Notes: a model not told the origin generated them from the letters alone. 64,000 nucleotides of DNA from Lysobacteraceae bacterium P (GCA_005503055.1 SCOX01000004.1:62001-126000); one strand, 5' to 3'; positions 44,467-55,898 are shown, counted from the first letter of the stretch. A program made the numbers and translations.

Positions 44467-44870
44467 GGTTTGTGGCGTAGTGCGGCCTTGGCGCGCGCAC
44501 GTGCGAGTGCGGCCGCGGCGGCCGAGGGCAGGGCGGGAGCGGGTGCGTTGCGTGTCGCTTCGGCGGTGGAATCGGTGGCGGGCGGCGACGCGCGTCGTTC
44601 GGCGCGTTCACGCGCACGACGTTCCAGGCGCGCATTGCGCGCGCGGTAGCGTTCGCGTGCGGCGAGCGCGGTGAGTCGCGCATCGCGTGCTTCGTGCAGC
44701 GCCTTGCGGCATGCATCGCCGCATGAAGCGCATTCGATCGTGCGGTCGAGCAGGCCGGCGTCGATCGCGCGATCGACATCGTCCACGCGCAAAGCCGCGT
44801 TGATCGCATGCGCCGCGGTCCCGCGCTCATCGCGGCAGCCGCACACGCAGGCGTCGGACGCCTCGTGCAT
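44463..44870 (-). CDS. Small Cys-rich, Ala/Arg-rich protein of unknown function
   Basis: I do not recognise this 135-residue protein. It starts at ATG 44870, touching the crotonase stop, and its stop overlaps the nth start (ATGA), so it is firmly inside a three-gene operon. The first 60 residues contain CVCGCRDE and ECASCGDAC, six cysteines in two clusters that could bind zinc or an iron-sulfur cluster. The C-terminal half is Ala/Arg-rich and helical (ARERYRARNARLERRARER). No signal peptide is present. Neighbouring nth, itself an Fe-S protein, makes a DNA-repair or metal-delivery link conceivable but unsupported. Confidence 0.65.
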   Translation of the reverse strand: MHEASDACVCGCRDERGTAAHAINAALRVDDVDRAIDAGLLDRTIECASCGDACRKALHEARDARLTALAARERYRARNARLERRARERAERRASPPATDSTAEATRNAPAPALPSAAAAALARARAKAALRHKP

Positions 44871-45652
44871 CACTGACCGTTGAAGACCGGTTTGCGGCGT
44901 TCGAGGAACGCGCCGGTGCCTTCGCGCATGTCCTGCGTGGAGAACATCAGGCCGAACTGCGCGGTCTCGTACTCCAGGCCTTCTTCGATACCGCACTCGC
45001 CGCCGACGTTCACGCAATCGAGGACGCCGCGCAGCGCCAGCGGCGCCGAGCCGGCCAGTTGCTCGGCGAGCTTCATCGTCTCGGCTTCGAGTTCGGCCGC
45101 CGGCACGATGCGATTGACGATGCCCAGCTCGCGCGCACGCGTCGCGTCGATGGGCGCGCCGACCAGGCACAGTTCCAGCGTGGCGGCGCGGCCTGCCAGG
45201 CGCAGCAGGCGCTGGGTTCCGCCGAAGCCCGGGATCAGGCCGAGATTGATCTCCGGCTGCCCGACCTTGGCCGAGTCGGCGGCGATGCGCAGATGGCAGC
45301 CCATCGCCAGTTCCAGGCCGCCGCCCAGGGCGAAGCCGTTGATCATGCCGATCACCGGCTTCGACATTTTCTCGATGCGGCGCATCAGCTTCTGCCCGCG
45401 CAGGGAGAAATCGCGACCCTGGACCGGGGTCAGGCCGTTCATCTCGGCGATATCCGCCCCCGCCACGAACGCCTTGGTGCCGGCGCCGGTCAGGACCACG
45501 CAGCGCACGGCCGGATCGGCCGCGGCCGCCTCGAAGGCCGCCAGCAGGGCGTCCAGCGTCGCCGCATTGAGCGCATTCAGTTTGTCGGGACGGTTCACGG
45601 TGAGGACGCGGATGGCACCGCGGTCGGCGATCAGGACGGGCGATTCGGACAT
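44870..45652 (-). CDS. Enoyl-CoA hydratase (crotonase family)
   Basis: This enzyme hydrates 2-enoyl-CoA in beta-oxidation. The 260-residue protein keeps both catalytic glutamates, in FALGGGLELAMGCH and GQPEINLGLIPGFGGTQ, and the oxyanion-hole segment AFVAGADIAEM. Its layout is that of short-chain enoyl-CoA hydratases such as PaaF/Crt. The start is ATG 45652 with GGGAGG-like upstream bases. It is the first gene of the ech-small protein-nth operon. Confidence 0.93.
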   Translation of the reverse strand: MSESPVLIADRGAIRVLTVNRPDKLNALNAATLDALLAAFEAAAADPAVRCVVLTGAGTKAFVAGADIAEMNGLTPVQGRDFSLRGQKLMRRIEKMSKPVIGMINGFALGGGLELAMGCHLRIAADSAKVGQPEINLGLIPGFGGTQRLLRLAGRAATLELCLVGAPIDATRARELGIVNRIVPAAELEAETMKLAEQLAGSAPLALRGVLDCVNVGGECGIEEGLEYETAQFGLMFSTQDMREGTGAFLERRKPVFNGQ

Positions 45653-45868
45653 GGGAGGCGGTCTGGAAGGGGCGGAGGGTGGGAATTTGTCGCCGGCGCC
45701 GGCTGCGGAACTTCATCCCCGAAGGCGCTGTCAGAGGGGTTCGGCGTCAGTGGCGATTAAGCACAGGCGCCGGTATCCTAGCGCGTCCATCCGGGTCCAT
45801 TCGACCGGTGCGGGCCTTATCACAAGGAGCGGTAGTCCCGCCCCGAGCTATCACGGAGATTCCATCGA

Positions 45869-46555
45869 ATGAAGTTGCGTTTGATCGCTGCCGCCGTCGC
45901 GGCCCTGGCACTGACCGCCGGCAACGCCGTCGCGCAGGACACTTCGACCGAGAAGGGCAAGCTGAGCTACGCGCTCGGTTACGACCTGGGCCGCAACGCC
46001 ATCGAGAGCGGCGAACAGGTTGACGTGAACACCATCGTCAAGGGCCTGCAGGACGGCTACTCGAAGAAGCAGCCCTCGGTTCCGGTCGACCAGCTGCGCA
46101 CCGCTGTGCAGAACATGCAGCAGCGCCAGCAGACCAAGGCGAAGGCCGAATGGGACAAGGCCGCCTCGACCAACAAGGTCAAGAGCGACCAGTTCATCGC
46201 CGCCAACAAGGCCAAGGCCGGCGTGAAGTCGCTGCCCAGCGGCGTGCAGTACCGCGAGATCGAGAAGGGCACCGGCGCCAAGCCGACCCAGGCCAGCACC
46301 GTGCAGCTGGAAGTCGCCGGTCCTTACGCCTGGGGCGAGCGTCCGGCGCAGCCGCGTCCGGCGCAGTCGATCCCGTCGATCAAGGTCAGCGACATCGAAA
46401 TGCCTGCCATGCGCGAAGCGCTGCTGCAGATGCAGGCCGGTTCGAAGTGGGAAATCACGCTGCCGGCAGACAAGGCCTATGGCGCCGATCCGCGCACGCC
46501 GTTCCCGCCGAATGTCGCCGTCCAGTTCGAAGTCAAGCTCGTCAGCGTCAAGTGA
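45869..46555 (+). CDS. FkpA/Mip-like periplasmic protein with a degenerate FKBP domain
   Basis: The 228-residue protein has a signal peptide (1-22, GNAVA-Q), an FKBP N-terminal dimerisation domain (KLSYALGYDLGRNAIE to about 115) and a C-terminal FKBP-like fold (about 135-228, ending VQFEVKLVSVK). The usual YxGTLxDGxxFDSS segment that forms the isomerase active site is missing and replaced by a Pro-rich PYAWGERPAQPRPAQS stretch, although GSKWEITLPADKAYG remains. It is therefore more likely a chaperone than an active prolyl isomerase. It is monocistronic with a strong terminator downstream. Confidence 0.88.
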   Translation: MKLRLIAAAVAALALTAGNAVAQDTSTEKGKLSYALGYDLGRNAIESGEQVDVNTIVKGLQDGYSKKQPSVPVDQLRTAVQNMQQRQQTKAKAEWDKAASTNKVKSDQFIAANKAKAGVKSLPSGVQYREIEKGTGAKPTQASTVQLEVAGPYAWGERPAQPRPAQSIPSIKVSDIEMPAMREALLQMQAGSKWEITLPADKAYGADPRTPFPPNVAVQFEVKLVSVK

Positions 46556-46599
46556 CGTTCCGGCCCGCTCGCGCCTAGCGCGAGCGGCTTTGCCGGACC

Positions 46600-46624
46600 G
46601 TCATCCCCGCGAAGGCGGGGATCA
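46600..46624. repeat. Dispersed palindromic repeat copy
   Basis: GTCATCCCCGCGAAGGCGGGGAT lies between the fkpA-like stop and its terminator, same family as 21111-21136. Confidence 0.75.
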
Positions 46625-46647
46625 GACGTAGCGATTGAAGCAACACC

Positions 46648-46681
46648 ACGTCGAGCCGGCCCTGCCGGCTCGACGTTTTTT
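46648..46681 (+). terminator. Intrinsic terminator of the fkpA-like gene
   Basis: ACGTCGAGCCGG (46648-46659) and CCGGCTCGACGT (46665-46676) make a perfect 12-bp stem with a 5-nt loop and a T6 tail. Confidence 0.92.
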
Positions 46682-46763
46682 CGCGGTCGCGATCGGTATT
46701 GCGGTCAACACGGACGTCGCACAGGTTGAAACCCATGCAAGCCAGCTTTACGGTGGTCGTTCC

Positions 46764-46949
46764 ATGAACACTCTTTTTCGTGCCGTGCTCAGCCCCTGCA
46801 TCGGCGTCTGTTCGCTCGACGACGACGGCCTGTGCAACGGCTGTCATCGCACCGGCTCGGAAATCGCGCGCTGGTCGCAGATGAACGACGACGAGCGCCT
46901 GCGCATGATGGAAAGCGTGCTGCCCGAGCGCGAGTCGCGCCGCCGGTGA
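46764..46949 (+). CDS. DUF1289 domain protein
   Basis: This 61-residue protein matches DUF1289: SPCIGVCSLDDDGLCNGCH with four cysteines (likely a metal site), then RTGSEIARWSQMNDDERLRMM. The function of the family is not known; it is often next to Nudix or thioesterase genes. The stop overlaps the Nudix start (GTGA), so the two are coupled. Confidence 0.9.
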   Translation: MNTLFRAVLSPCIGVCSLDDDGLCNGCHRTGSEIARWSQMNDDERLRMMESVLPERESRRR

Positions 46950-47581
46950 ACCGCTCGGCCGCCAGGTTCGCACTGCCCGACTGGCCCGGCATCGAGGCGG
47001 CGCTGCATCCCTTGTCCGCACCGCCGCCGGGACCGGGCTGGAACCTGGCCGAGCTCCACGATCTGGTGCCCGTCGATGCGGTCAGTGTGGAGGCCGCGGT
47101 ACTCGTCGGTCTCGTGCCGCGCGAACAGGGCACGCAGGTGCTGCTCACCCGGCGCACCGACGCACTACGCGAGCACGCCGGGCAGGTGAGTTTTCCGGGC
47201 GGTCGCATCGAAAGCGCCGACATCGACGCGGTAGCCGCCGCGCTGCGCGAAACGCGCGAGGAAATCGGCCTGGTCGCGCCGCAGATCCACCCGCTGGGTT
47301 TTCTGGATCCGCTGGCGACGATCACCGGCTATCGCGTGCAGCCGGTCGTCGCGGTGCTCGCGATAGACTACGTCGCCCATCCCGATCCCAATGAAGTGGC
47401 CGACGTATTCGAAGTGCCGCTGTCGTTCCTGCTCGATCCGGCCAACCTGGCCACGCATACGCTCGATTTCCGCGGCCGTCCGCGCCAGGTGTTCGAGTAC
47501 CGATATCCCGCGCAACGCATCTGGGGCGCCACGGCGTCGATGCTCTACAACCTGCGCCAACGCCTGGAGACGAGTCGATGA
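46946..47581 (+). CDS. Nudix hydrolase, CoA pyrophosphatase type (NudL)
   Basis: NudL-like enzymes split coenzyme A and its derivatives to phosphopantetheine and 3',5'-ADP. The 211-residue protein has the CoA-specific LTRRTDALREHAGQVSFPGG segment followed by the Nudix box residues GGRIESADIDAVAAALRETR and then EEIGL. GTG 46946 is the best start, overlapping DUF1289; the frame stays open upstream without support. The sulfurtransferase gene follows with an ATGA overlap. Confidence 0.92.
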   Translation: MNRSAARFALPDWPGIEAALHPLSAPPPGPGWNLAELHDLVPVDAVSVEAAVLVGLVPREQGTQVLLTRRTDALREHAGQVSFPGGRIESADIDAVAAALRETREEIGLVAPQIHPLGFLDPLATITGYRVQPVVAVLAIDYVAHPDPNEVADVFEVPLSFLLDPANLATHTLDFRGRPRQVFEYRYPAQRIWGATASMLYNLRQRLETSR

Positions 47582-48441
47582 GCGAGCCGGACACGGCATG
47601 GAGCACGTTGGTGTCGGCGCAGGACCTGGCCGCCGCGCTCGGTCGCGAGGATCTGATCGTCCTCGACACGCGCCACAGCCTCGCCGAGCCCGAGGCGGGT
47701 GAGGCCGCGTATCACGCAGCGCACATTCCGGGCGCGTTCTACGCGCACCTGGATCGCGAACTTTCCGATCACCACAAGGCGCACGCCGGCCGTCATCCCT
47801 GGCCCGACGCGCAGGACTTCACCGCCGCGCTCGGCCGATGGGGCGTGACGGCCGCGCATCAGGTCGTCGTCTACGACGCCGCCGACGGCGCGCTCGCCGC
47901 GGCGCGGCTGTGGTTCATGCTGCGCACGCTCGGCCACGAGCGCGTCGCGGTGCTCGACGGCGGCATGCAGCGCTGGCAGGCGCTGGACTTGCCGGTGCAA
48001 TCGCAGGTGCCGGTCGCCCGCCCGGCGCCACCGTATCCGGCGACGTTCGACACAAGCCGCCTGCTCGATGCGCATCAGGTGCAGGCGCATCTGGACGCCG
48101 GTGGCGTTCTCCTCGACGCACGCGCCGCGGAGCGATTCCGCGGCGACATCGAGCCCATCGACCGCGTCGCGGGTCATGTGCCTGGCGCGCGCAGTCGCCC
48201 CTACGCGCTGTCGATGCAGGAAGGCCGCTGGCGTCCGGCGTCGGAACTGGCGCGCGAGTTCGCCGCGCTGCTGCAGGGCCGCGATCCACGCGAAGTCGTG
48301 GCGATGTGCGGCTCCGGCGTCACCGCCTGTCACTTGCTGCTCGCACTGGAGCACGCGGGCCTTGAAGGCGCGCGTCTGTTCACCGGTTCATGGAGTGGCT
48401 GGATCGACGATCCGCAGCGTCCCGTGGCGCGCGGCGACTGA
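47578..48441 (+). CDS. sseA: 3-mercaptopyruvate sulfurtransferase
   Basis: The enzyme transfers sulfur from 3-mercaptopyruvate to cyanide or thiols. The 287-residue protein has two rhodanese domains. The C-terminal one has the active-site loop CGSGVTA (in VAMCGSGVTACH), which marks mercaptopyruvate over thiosulfate sulfurtransferases. The N-terminal domain is inactive. AHIPGAFYAHLDRELSD and VAGHVPGARSRPY are family motifs. It overlaps the Nudix gene by four bases. Confidence 0.94.
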   Translation: MSEPDTAWSTLVSAQDLAAALGREDLIVLDTRHSLAEPEAGEAAYHAAHIPGAFYAHLDRELSDHHKAHAGRHPWPDAQDFTAALGRWGVTAAHQVVVYDAADGALAAARLWFMLRTLGHERVAVLDGGMQRWQALDLPVQSQVPVARPAPPYPATFDTSRLLDAHQVQAHLDAGGVLLDARAAERFRGDIEPIDRVAGHVPGARSRPYALSMQEGRWRPASELAREFAALLQGRDPREVVAMCGSGVTACHLLLALEHAGLEGARLFTGSWSGWIDDPQRPVARGD

Positions 48442-48488
48442 TGTGCCGCTTCGGCCGGCTCGCATGCCGGTCATGCAAAACACCCGCT

Positions 48489-48506
48489 TCGTAACCTCAG
48501 CGTCAT
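48489..48506 (+). promoter_or_regulatory. Possible degenerate Pho box
   Basis: TCGTAAC-CTCA-GCGTCAT gives two heptamers at the 11-bp period, nine of 14 matches to the PhoB consensus, 45 bp before the PstS-OmpA fusion gene. It is weak on sequence alone. Confidence 0.3.
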
Positions 48507-48551
48507 CCACGCAGCCGATCCTTGCGCGATTTCGCACAGGGGGCGTGAGCA

Positions 48552-49889
48552 ATGTCACGCATTGCAGGTTGGTGGTTGGTGGTCGCGTTGTTGGGAGCAT
48601 GCGCCAGCGTGCATGCACAGGTGGACGCCGAGCGCGTCCGCATCCACGGCTCGCAGACGATGGCCGCGCGGCTGGTGCCGTCCGTGGCGGAGTCATGGCT
48701 GCGCGACATCGGCTATGAAGGCATCCGGCGCGAGCAGCCGTCGCCCAACCTCACCGAAATCCACGCACAGCGCGACGGCCTGGCGCTGATCGTGGAAATC
48801 CAGGCGAGCAGTTCCGCGCAGGGATTCCAGGACGTCGTCGACGGCAACGCGCAGATCGCGATGATGGCCCGTCGCCCGGACGCGGCCGAACTCGACGCCG
48901 GCTGGCAGTTGGGCGACCTGGCCTCGCATGACCAGGAATTCGCGCTGGCGCTGGACGGGACGGCCGTCGTCGTACATCGCGACAATCCGCTCGCCAAGCT
49001 GAGCTTCGCGCAGCTGCGCCGCGTGCTGGCCGGGCAGGTGCGCGACTGGCGCGAGGTCGGCGGTCGCGGCGCGGTGCATCTGCACATGGTCGCCGGCGCC
49101 AATTCGGCGCGCGATCTCGTCGACGAACGCGTGATGCAGGGGGCGCCGTACGCCCCGGCGCAGATGCATGTCGATGGCGCCGCGTTGGTGCGTGCGATCG
49201 CGCAGGACCCGTCGGGGATCGGCTTCGTCACGTTGCGCCAGCCGTGGGGCGCGAACGTCCGTCCGCTCGCACTGTCCGACGGCGGCCGCGCGGTCGCGCC
49301 GACGCGCCTGGCGGTGCAGAGCGAGGACTATCCGTTGTCGCGGCGTTTCTATCTGTACGGCAGCCAGATGATGGGCGCGCTCAGCCGCAGCTTCGCGCTG
49401 TATGCAATGGGACAGCGCGGCCAGGACGCCGTGGCGCGGGCCGGCCATTTCGCGATGACGCTGCGGCCAGGCTATGCGCCACCGAGCCTGGTCGGCCCGA
49501 AGGACTACCGCGATCTCGTCGCGCAGGCCACGCGCCTGCCGCTGAGCCTGCGTTTCAACCTCACCGGCAACAACGACAGCGGCGTCGCCAGCAGCGTGTA
49601 CGACAGTCGTGCGGTGCGCGACATCGAGCGCGTGGTGGCCTTCATGCAGCTTCCGGTGAATCGCGGCCGCCGTCTGCTGGTGGTCGGCTTCGCCGATACC
49701 GCCGGCGGCAGTTCCGTGGCTGCGACGATGATGAGCAACGACCGCGCCGATCTCGTCGCGCATGAACTCATGGCGCGCGGCGTGCCGGTGCTGCACGCGC
49801 GCGGCGTGGGCTCGCAGGTACCACTGGCCGCGGCGGGCGCGACAGCGGCGCGCTACCGCAATGAGCGTGTGGAAATCTGGATGCTGTAA
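48552..49889 (+). CDS. PstS-like substrate-binding domain fused to an OmpA-family domain
   Basis: The 445-residue product has a signal peptide (1-22; the ALLGAC also makes a possible lipobox), then a periplasmic PBP-like domain over about 28-285 with RIHGSQTMAARLVPSVAESW, AQIAMMARRPDAAE, LALDGTAVVVHRDNPLAKLS and YPLSRRFYLYGSQ, similar in layout to PstS. The C-terminal OmpA_C-like domain (about 320-445) has LVVGFADTAGGSS, SNDRADLVAHELMARGV and RYRNERVEIWM, the peptidoglycan-binding pattern. A binding protein anchored to the cell wall is inferred. The ligand is probably phosphate or another oxyanion, unproven. Confidence 0.85.
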   Translation: MSRIAGWWLVVALLGACASVHAQVDAERVRIHGSQTMAARLVPSVAESWLRDIGYEGIRREQPSPNLTEIHAQRDGLALIVEIQASSSAQGFQDVVDGNAQIAMMARRPDAAELDAGWQLGDLASHDQEFALALDGTAVVVHRDNPLAKLSFAQLRRVLAGQVRDWREVGGRGAVHLHMVAGANSARDLVDERVMQGAPYAPAQMHVDGAALVRAIAQDPSGIGFVTLRQPWGANVRPLALSDGGRAVAPTRLAVQSEDYPLSRRFYLYGSQMMGALSRSFALYAMGQRGQDAVARAGHFAMTLRPGYAPPSLVGPKDYRDLVAQATRLPLSLRFNLTGNNDSGVASSVYDSRAVRDIERVVAFMQLPVNRGRRLLVVGFADTAGGSSVAATMMSNDRADLVAHELMARGVPVLHARGVGSQVPLAAAGATAARYRNERVEIWML

Positions 49890-49904
49890 CGCAGCCGGCC
49901 CGGC

Positions 49905-50678
49905 TTACTTGCGCAGCCGGGCCACCAGCGCATGCAGCGCGGACTGCGTGGCCGGATCGCTCCAGGCCTCGATGAACTTCGGCAACTGGATCTGCTCGGG
50001 CTGCATCGCCGCGACCAGATCCGCGCGCGCGATCGCGCGGGTCTGGCGCATCACCGGCTGCGGCAGCTTCAGAAGCTGAGCCAGCCACTCGCGTGCGCGT
50101 GCATTGACCTGATCGAACGCAACGAGCTCGTCCACCAGCCCGATGCGTTCGGCGCGTTCGGCCTCGACCATGTCGCCTGCGACCACCAGGCGCTCGGCGC
50201 GGTACGTGCCGACGACGCGTTGCATCAACCGCAGGATGCCGAGCGGCACCACCAGTCCGACCTGGGTCTCGTTGAGGCCGATGCGGAAGGGCTTTGCGGG
50301 ATCTTCGCTGCGCGCCATGACGCGATAGTCGCAGCACAGCGCCAGCACGCAGCCGCCGGCGGGCGCGTGGCCGCCGATCGCGGCCACGACGGGAACCGGG
50401 CACTCGGCCACGGCGCGGGCCGCGTTGAAAAAGCTCTGCCAGGCCGACATCAGCGCCTCGCGGTCGTCGCCGAGCGAGAGCAGGTGCGGCACGTCCAGGC
50501 CGGCCGAGAACACCTTCTCGCCGCCGCCCAGCACGATGCCCTGCGCACCGCCGTCGACCGCCGCGGCGATCGCCGAGGTCAGGTCGTTGCACAGCGCGGG
50601 ATTGAGCGCGTTGACCGGCGCACGTGCGAGGCGGATGTCGACGATGCCGTCGGCGGAATGGGTTTCGACGAGGGACAT
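49905..50678 (-). CDS. Crotonase family, probable delta3-delta2-enoyl-CoA isomerase
   Basis: The 257-residue protein has the crotonase fold with FSAGLDVPHLLSL as oxyanion-hole segment. Only one catalytic glutamate is present, in IGLNETQVGLVVPLGI. The first hydratase glutamate is replaced (APAGGCVLALCC). A single Glu in a NETQxG context is the pattern of delta3-delta2-enoyl-CoA isomerases, which shift double bonds for beta-oxidation of unsaturated fatty acids. It is monocistronic, convergent with the PstS-OmpA gene, and divergent from the copper chaperone. Confidence 0.85.
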   Translation of the reverse strand: MSLVETHSADGIVDIRLARAPVNALNPALCNDLTSAIAAAVDGGAQGIVLGGGEKVFSAGLDVPHLLSLGDDREALMSAWQSFFNAARAVAECPVPVVAAIGGHAPAGGCVLALCCDYRVMARSEDPAKPFRIGLNETQVGLVVPLGILRLMQRVVGTYRAERLVVAGDMVEAERAERIGLVDELVAFDQVNARAREWLAQLLKLPQPVMRQTRAIARADLVAAMQPEQIQLPKFIEAWSDPATQSALHALVARLRK

Positions 50679-50721
50679 GGCGGCTTCCTGGGGTCCGTGC
50701 GGGGAACGATTATGCGTGGGC

Positions 50722-50733
50722 TATCATAGGCCG
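50722..50733 (+). promoter_or_regulatory. Candidate leaderless -10 of the PCu(A)C gene
   Basis: TATCAT (50722-50727), five of six consensus bases, ends six bases before the ATG and no Shine-Dalgarno is present. A clear -35 is not visible. Confidence 0.4.
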
Positions 50734-51177
50734 ATGAACACCACACGCGCCCGACTGGGATTGATCACGCTCCTGCTGGCGGCCTCGTCCGCCGTTTCCG
50801 CCGCGGAATGCACGGCGAAGATCATCGACGCTTGGGTTCGCATGCCGCCCGCGGCGATGCCGATGATGGCCGGGTTCGGCCGCATCGAAAATCCGTGCGC
50901 GAACCCGGTGACGATCGTCGGTGCCAGCAGCGCGGCATTCGGCAGTGTCGAGATGCACGAGACGCGCGTCGTGGACGGGATCAGCCGCATGCGCGCGGTG
51001 CCGGAGCTGCGCATCGCGCCCGGCGGAGCGGCGACGTTCAAACCCGGTGGGTTGCACCTGATGCTGATGGAGCCGGTCGCGACGTTGAAGCCGGGCAGCA
51101 AGGTCGCCATCGAATTCACGTTGAAGGACGGCGGCAAGGCGCTGGGCGAATTCGTGGTGAAGAAAGCCGGCGACTAG
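50734..51177 (+). CDS. Periplasmic copper chaperone PCu(A)C
   Basis: PCu(A)C binds Cu(I) in the periplasm and helps load the CuA or CuB site of cytochrome oxidase. The 147-residue product has a signal peptide (1-23, SSAVSA-A). It has a perfect H(M)x10Mx21HxM motif: MHETRVVDGISRM supplies His and Met, and GGLHLMLM the last His and Met, with 21 residues between. The start is ATG 50734. It is not next to senC/sco here. With the buf locus it is a second copper-handling gene in the window. Confidence 0.95.
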   Translation: MNTTRARLGLITLLLAASSAVSAAECTAKIIDAWVRMPPAAMPMMAGFGRIENPCANPVTIVGASSAAFGSVEMHETRVVDGISRMRAVPELRIAPGGAATFKPGGLHLMLMEPVATLKPGSKVAIEFTLKDGGKALGEFVVKKAGD

Positions 51178-51195
51178 GGATCATTTCTGCGCGAC

Positions 51196-51227
51196 AAAAA
51201 AGAGCGACGCCTTGGCGTCGCTCTTTT
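51196..51227. terminator. Bidirectional terminator between the PCu(A)C and thioesterase genes
   Basis: AGAGCGACGCC (51201-51211) and GGCGTCGCTCT (51214-51224) form an 11-bp stem with A-run before and TTT after. It serves the convergent ends. Confidence 0.85.
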
Positions 51228-51266
51228 CGTTTGGCGGAGCTCTATCGGCAGCTTTTCTGCCGTTCG

Positions 51267-51290
51267 TCATTCCAGCGCATGCTGGAATCC
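51267..51290. repeat. Dispersed palindromic repeat, variant copy
   Basis: GTCATTCCAGC-GCAT-GCTGGAAT is a diverged member with CCAGC arms, between convergent genes. Confidence 0.6.
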
Positions 51291-51373
51291 ATCTTCGAAC
51301 GATCCGATGAGATCGAAGAGCCATATGGATCTTACGTTCGCCGGGATGGTGGAAGTGGGGCTGACGGAACGCC

Positions 51374-51897
51374 TCAGGAACAGGAAACGCGCACCGCTTC
51401 CGGCAACTGCGCGGCACGCCCCGTGCCGCGGTCGATCCACACCATCACCACGTTGCCGTCGCAATAGAGGACCGAGTCGTCGTTCGCATCGATGATGCGG
51501 TGGCCGATGGTGACGCTGGTGTTGCCCAGGCGTTCGACGAACAGTTCGATGTCCAACTGCGCCGGCCATTCGATCGGGCGGCGATAGTTGAGATTGGCGG
51601 CCGCGACGACCGGTGCGACGTGCTCGTCCAGGCCCTGGCCGGGAACGCTCAGCATCCAGCGCAAGCGCGCTTCTTCGAGATAACTCAGGTACTTCGAGTT
51701 GTTGACGTGGTTGAACGCGTCCAGGTCGCGCCAGCGCACCGACAGCGGCACGCGGATCAGCGAAACGGGAACCTCGCGTTCGTGGGCGGCAGGCGGGGTT
51801 TCAGCCGGGGGCGCGGCGGCCGCGGTGTCCTTCTTCTTCGCCGCCGGCTTGCGCCGGCGCGCGGGGGCCTTGGCAGGCTTGGGCGTTGCGGTGTCGC

Positions 51898-51901
<4 letters not shown>
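51374..51901 (-). CDS. Acyl-CoA thioesterase, 4-hydroxybenzoyl-CoA thioesterase/YbgC type
   Basis: The 175-residue protein begins with a Lys/Ala/Pro-rich tail (1-45, [16 protein letters not shown]) and continues as a hot-dog thioesterase with [20 protein letters not shown], the conserved Asp and Asn of the family, then [20 protein letters not shown]. It should hydrolyse acyl- or aroyl-CoA. ATG 51901 overlaps the uvrA stop by four bases. The tail resembles the Lys/Ala-rich end of UvrA, encoded immediately before it. Confidence 0.88.
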
Positions 51902-54864
<2,963 letters not shown>

Positions 54865-55055
54865 CGGTTGCCTGTCTGGGGGAGGGTCGCCGCCGCGGAG
54901 CGCGAGGGCGAACAGAGGAGCGTATCGACAGGCGAAGATGGGGGCAAATGGCCGGAACCAAAGACCGGCGTGGATCGTTGCACGGCGTGTTCCACGGCCG
55001 GTGGAGGGAACGCGGTGCGCGTCCCTCGACCTTCATGAACGACTTCCGATGACTG

Positions 55056-55898
55056 CTAGAGCAGGCGGAACGAGGTCGAATCGCCGCTGCCGGCCTGGGC
55101 CGTGGTCTCCAGCGATGCGGGGCTGACGCCGTTGACGATCAGCTGGACCTTGATCGCCTCGGCGCGCTGCCGTGCGAGCGACGGATCCTCGCCCGCCGGG
55201 CCGGTGATCTGCAGGCGCGTGCCCTCGCCGGCAGCCTGGATCACCTCGGCTGCCTTGCTGAGCAGTGCCAGGCTGTCGGGCGCGACACGCGCGCTGCCGG
55301 GCTCGAAGCGGATCGGCGTCTGCGCGACGGCCTCGTTCAGCGCCTTGACCAGCGCGCCGCCCGACGTGCCCGGCTTGACCTGGGCGAGCACCGCGGCCGC
55401 GGCGTCCACCGGTGCGCCTTCGCCCACGCCCTGGAACAGGCCGGTGTAGGCGTAGCCGGGGTAGAGCAGTTCGGCGCGGGCCAGCAGGCCCTTGCGCTCC
55501 GCTTCGCCGGCACGGCCGCCGAGTTCGATCCGCCGGCCTTCGAACGACACCGCCGCGCCAGGCACGGTGAAGCTGTCCAGGAACTTCGGCAGCGCATCCA
55601 GCCACGGAGCGGGGCGCGCCCCGCGGTCGACCTTCAACTCGCCCGAGACGCTGCCGCCGTAAGCGAGCTTCAGGGCGGCCTCGATGGCCTGCCGGGTGGC
55701 GTCGGTATCGACGGTGCCGTCGTAGCGCACCGTGCCGTTGTTGTTGACCAGGTTGAGGGTCGCGTCGAACTGCGCGATCGGAGCGGCGGCCGCTGGTGGC
55801 GGCGTCGCCTGGGAATTGGGGGTGTCGCGGTTGCAGGCCGCGGTCGTCGCGATGACGGCGAGCAGGGCGGCGGAACACATCGAGCGGGTTGGGTTCAT
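55056..55898 (-). CDS. BON/OmpA-like lipoprotein
   Basis: The 280-residue product starts at ATG 55898 with GGAG before it. GTG 55904 is an alternative. It has a lipoprotein signal (IATTAAC-N, Cys near 22) and a Pro/Ala linker. A BON-like repeat region follows (TLNLVNNNGTVRYDGTVDTD, about 45-160), then a C-terminal OmpA-like part (about 190-280, TPIRFEPGSARVAPDSLALL, QRAEAIKVQLIVNG) with the half-conserved peptidoglycan-binding pattern. A periplasmic or outer-membrane wall-linked role is inferred; substrate and partners are unknown. It stands alone between uvrA and the subtilase gene. Confidence 0.75.
   Translation of the reverse strand: MNPTRSMCSAALLAVIATTAACNRDTPNSQATPPPAAAAPIAQFDATLNLVNNNGTVRYDGTVDTDATRQAIEAALKLAYGGSVSGELKVDRGARPAPWLDALPKFLDSFTVPGAAVSFEGRRIELGGRAGEAERKGLLARAELLYPGYAYTGLFQGVGEGAPVDAAAAVLAQVKPGTSGGALVKALNEAVAQTPIRFEPGSARVAPDSLALLSKAAEVIQAAGEGTRLQITGPAGEDPSLARQRAEAIKVQLIVNGVSPASLETTAQAGSGDSTSFRLL

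Noticed and set aside
44463-45716. 417-residue leftward frame extending the small Cys protein upstream
   Set aside because: Most of it is antisense-free shadow of the crotonase gene in another frame. The real product begins at ATG 44870, next to the crotonase stop.
54865-55055. LexA/SOS box before uvrA
   Set aside because: I looked for a CTG-N10-CAG or a TTAGT-type xanthomonad palindrome on both strands and saw none of good quality.
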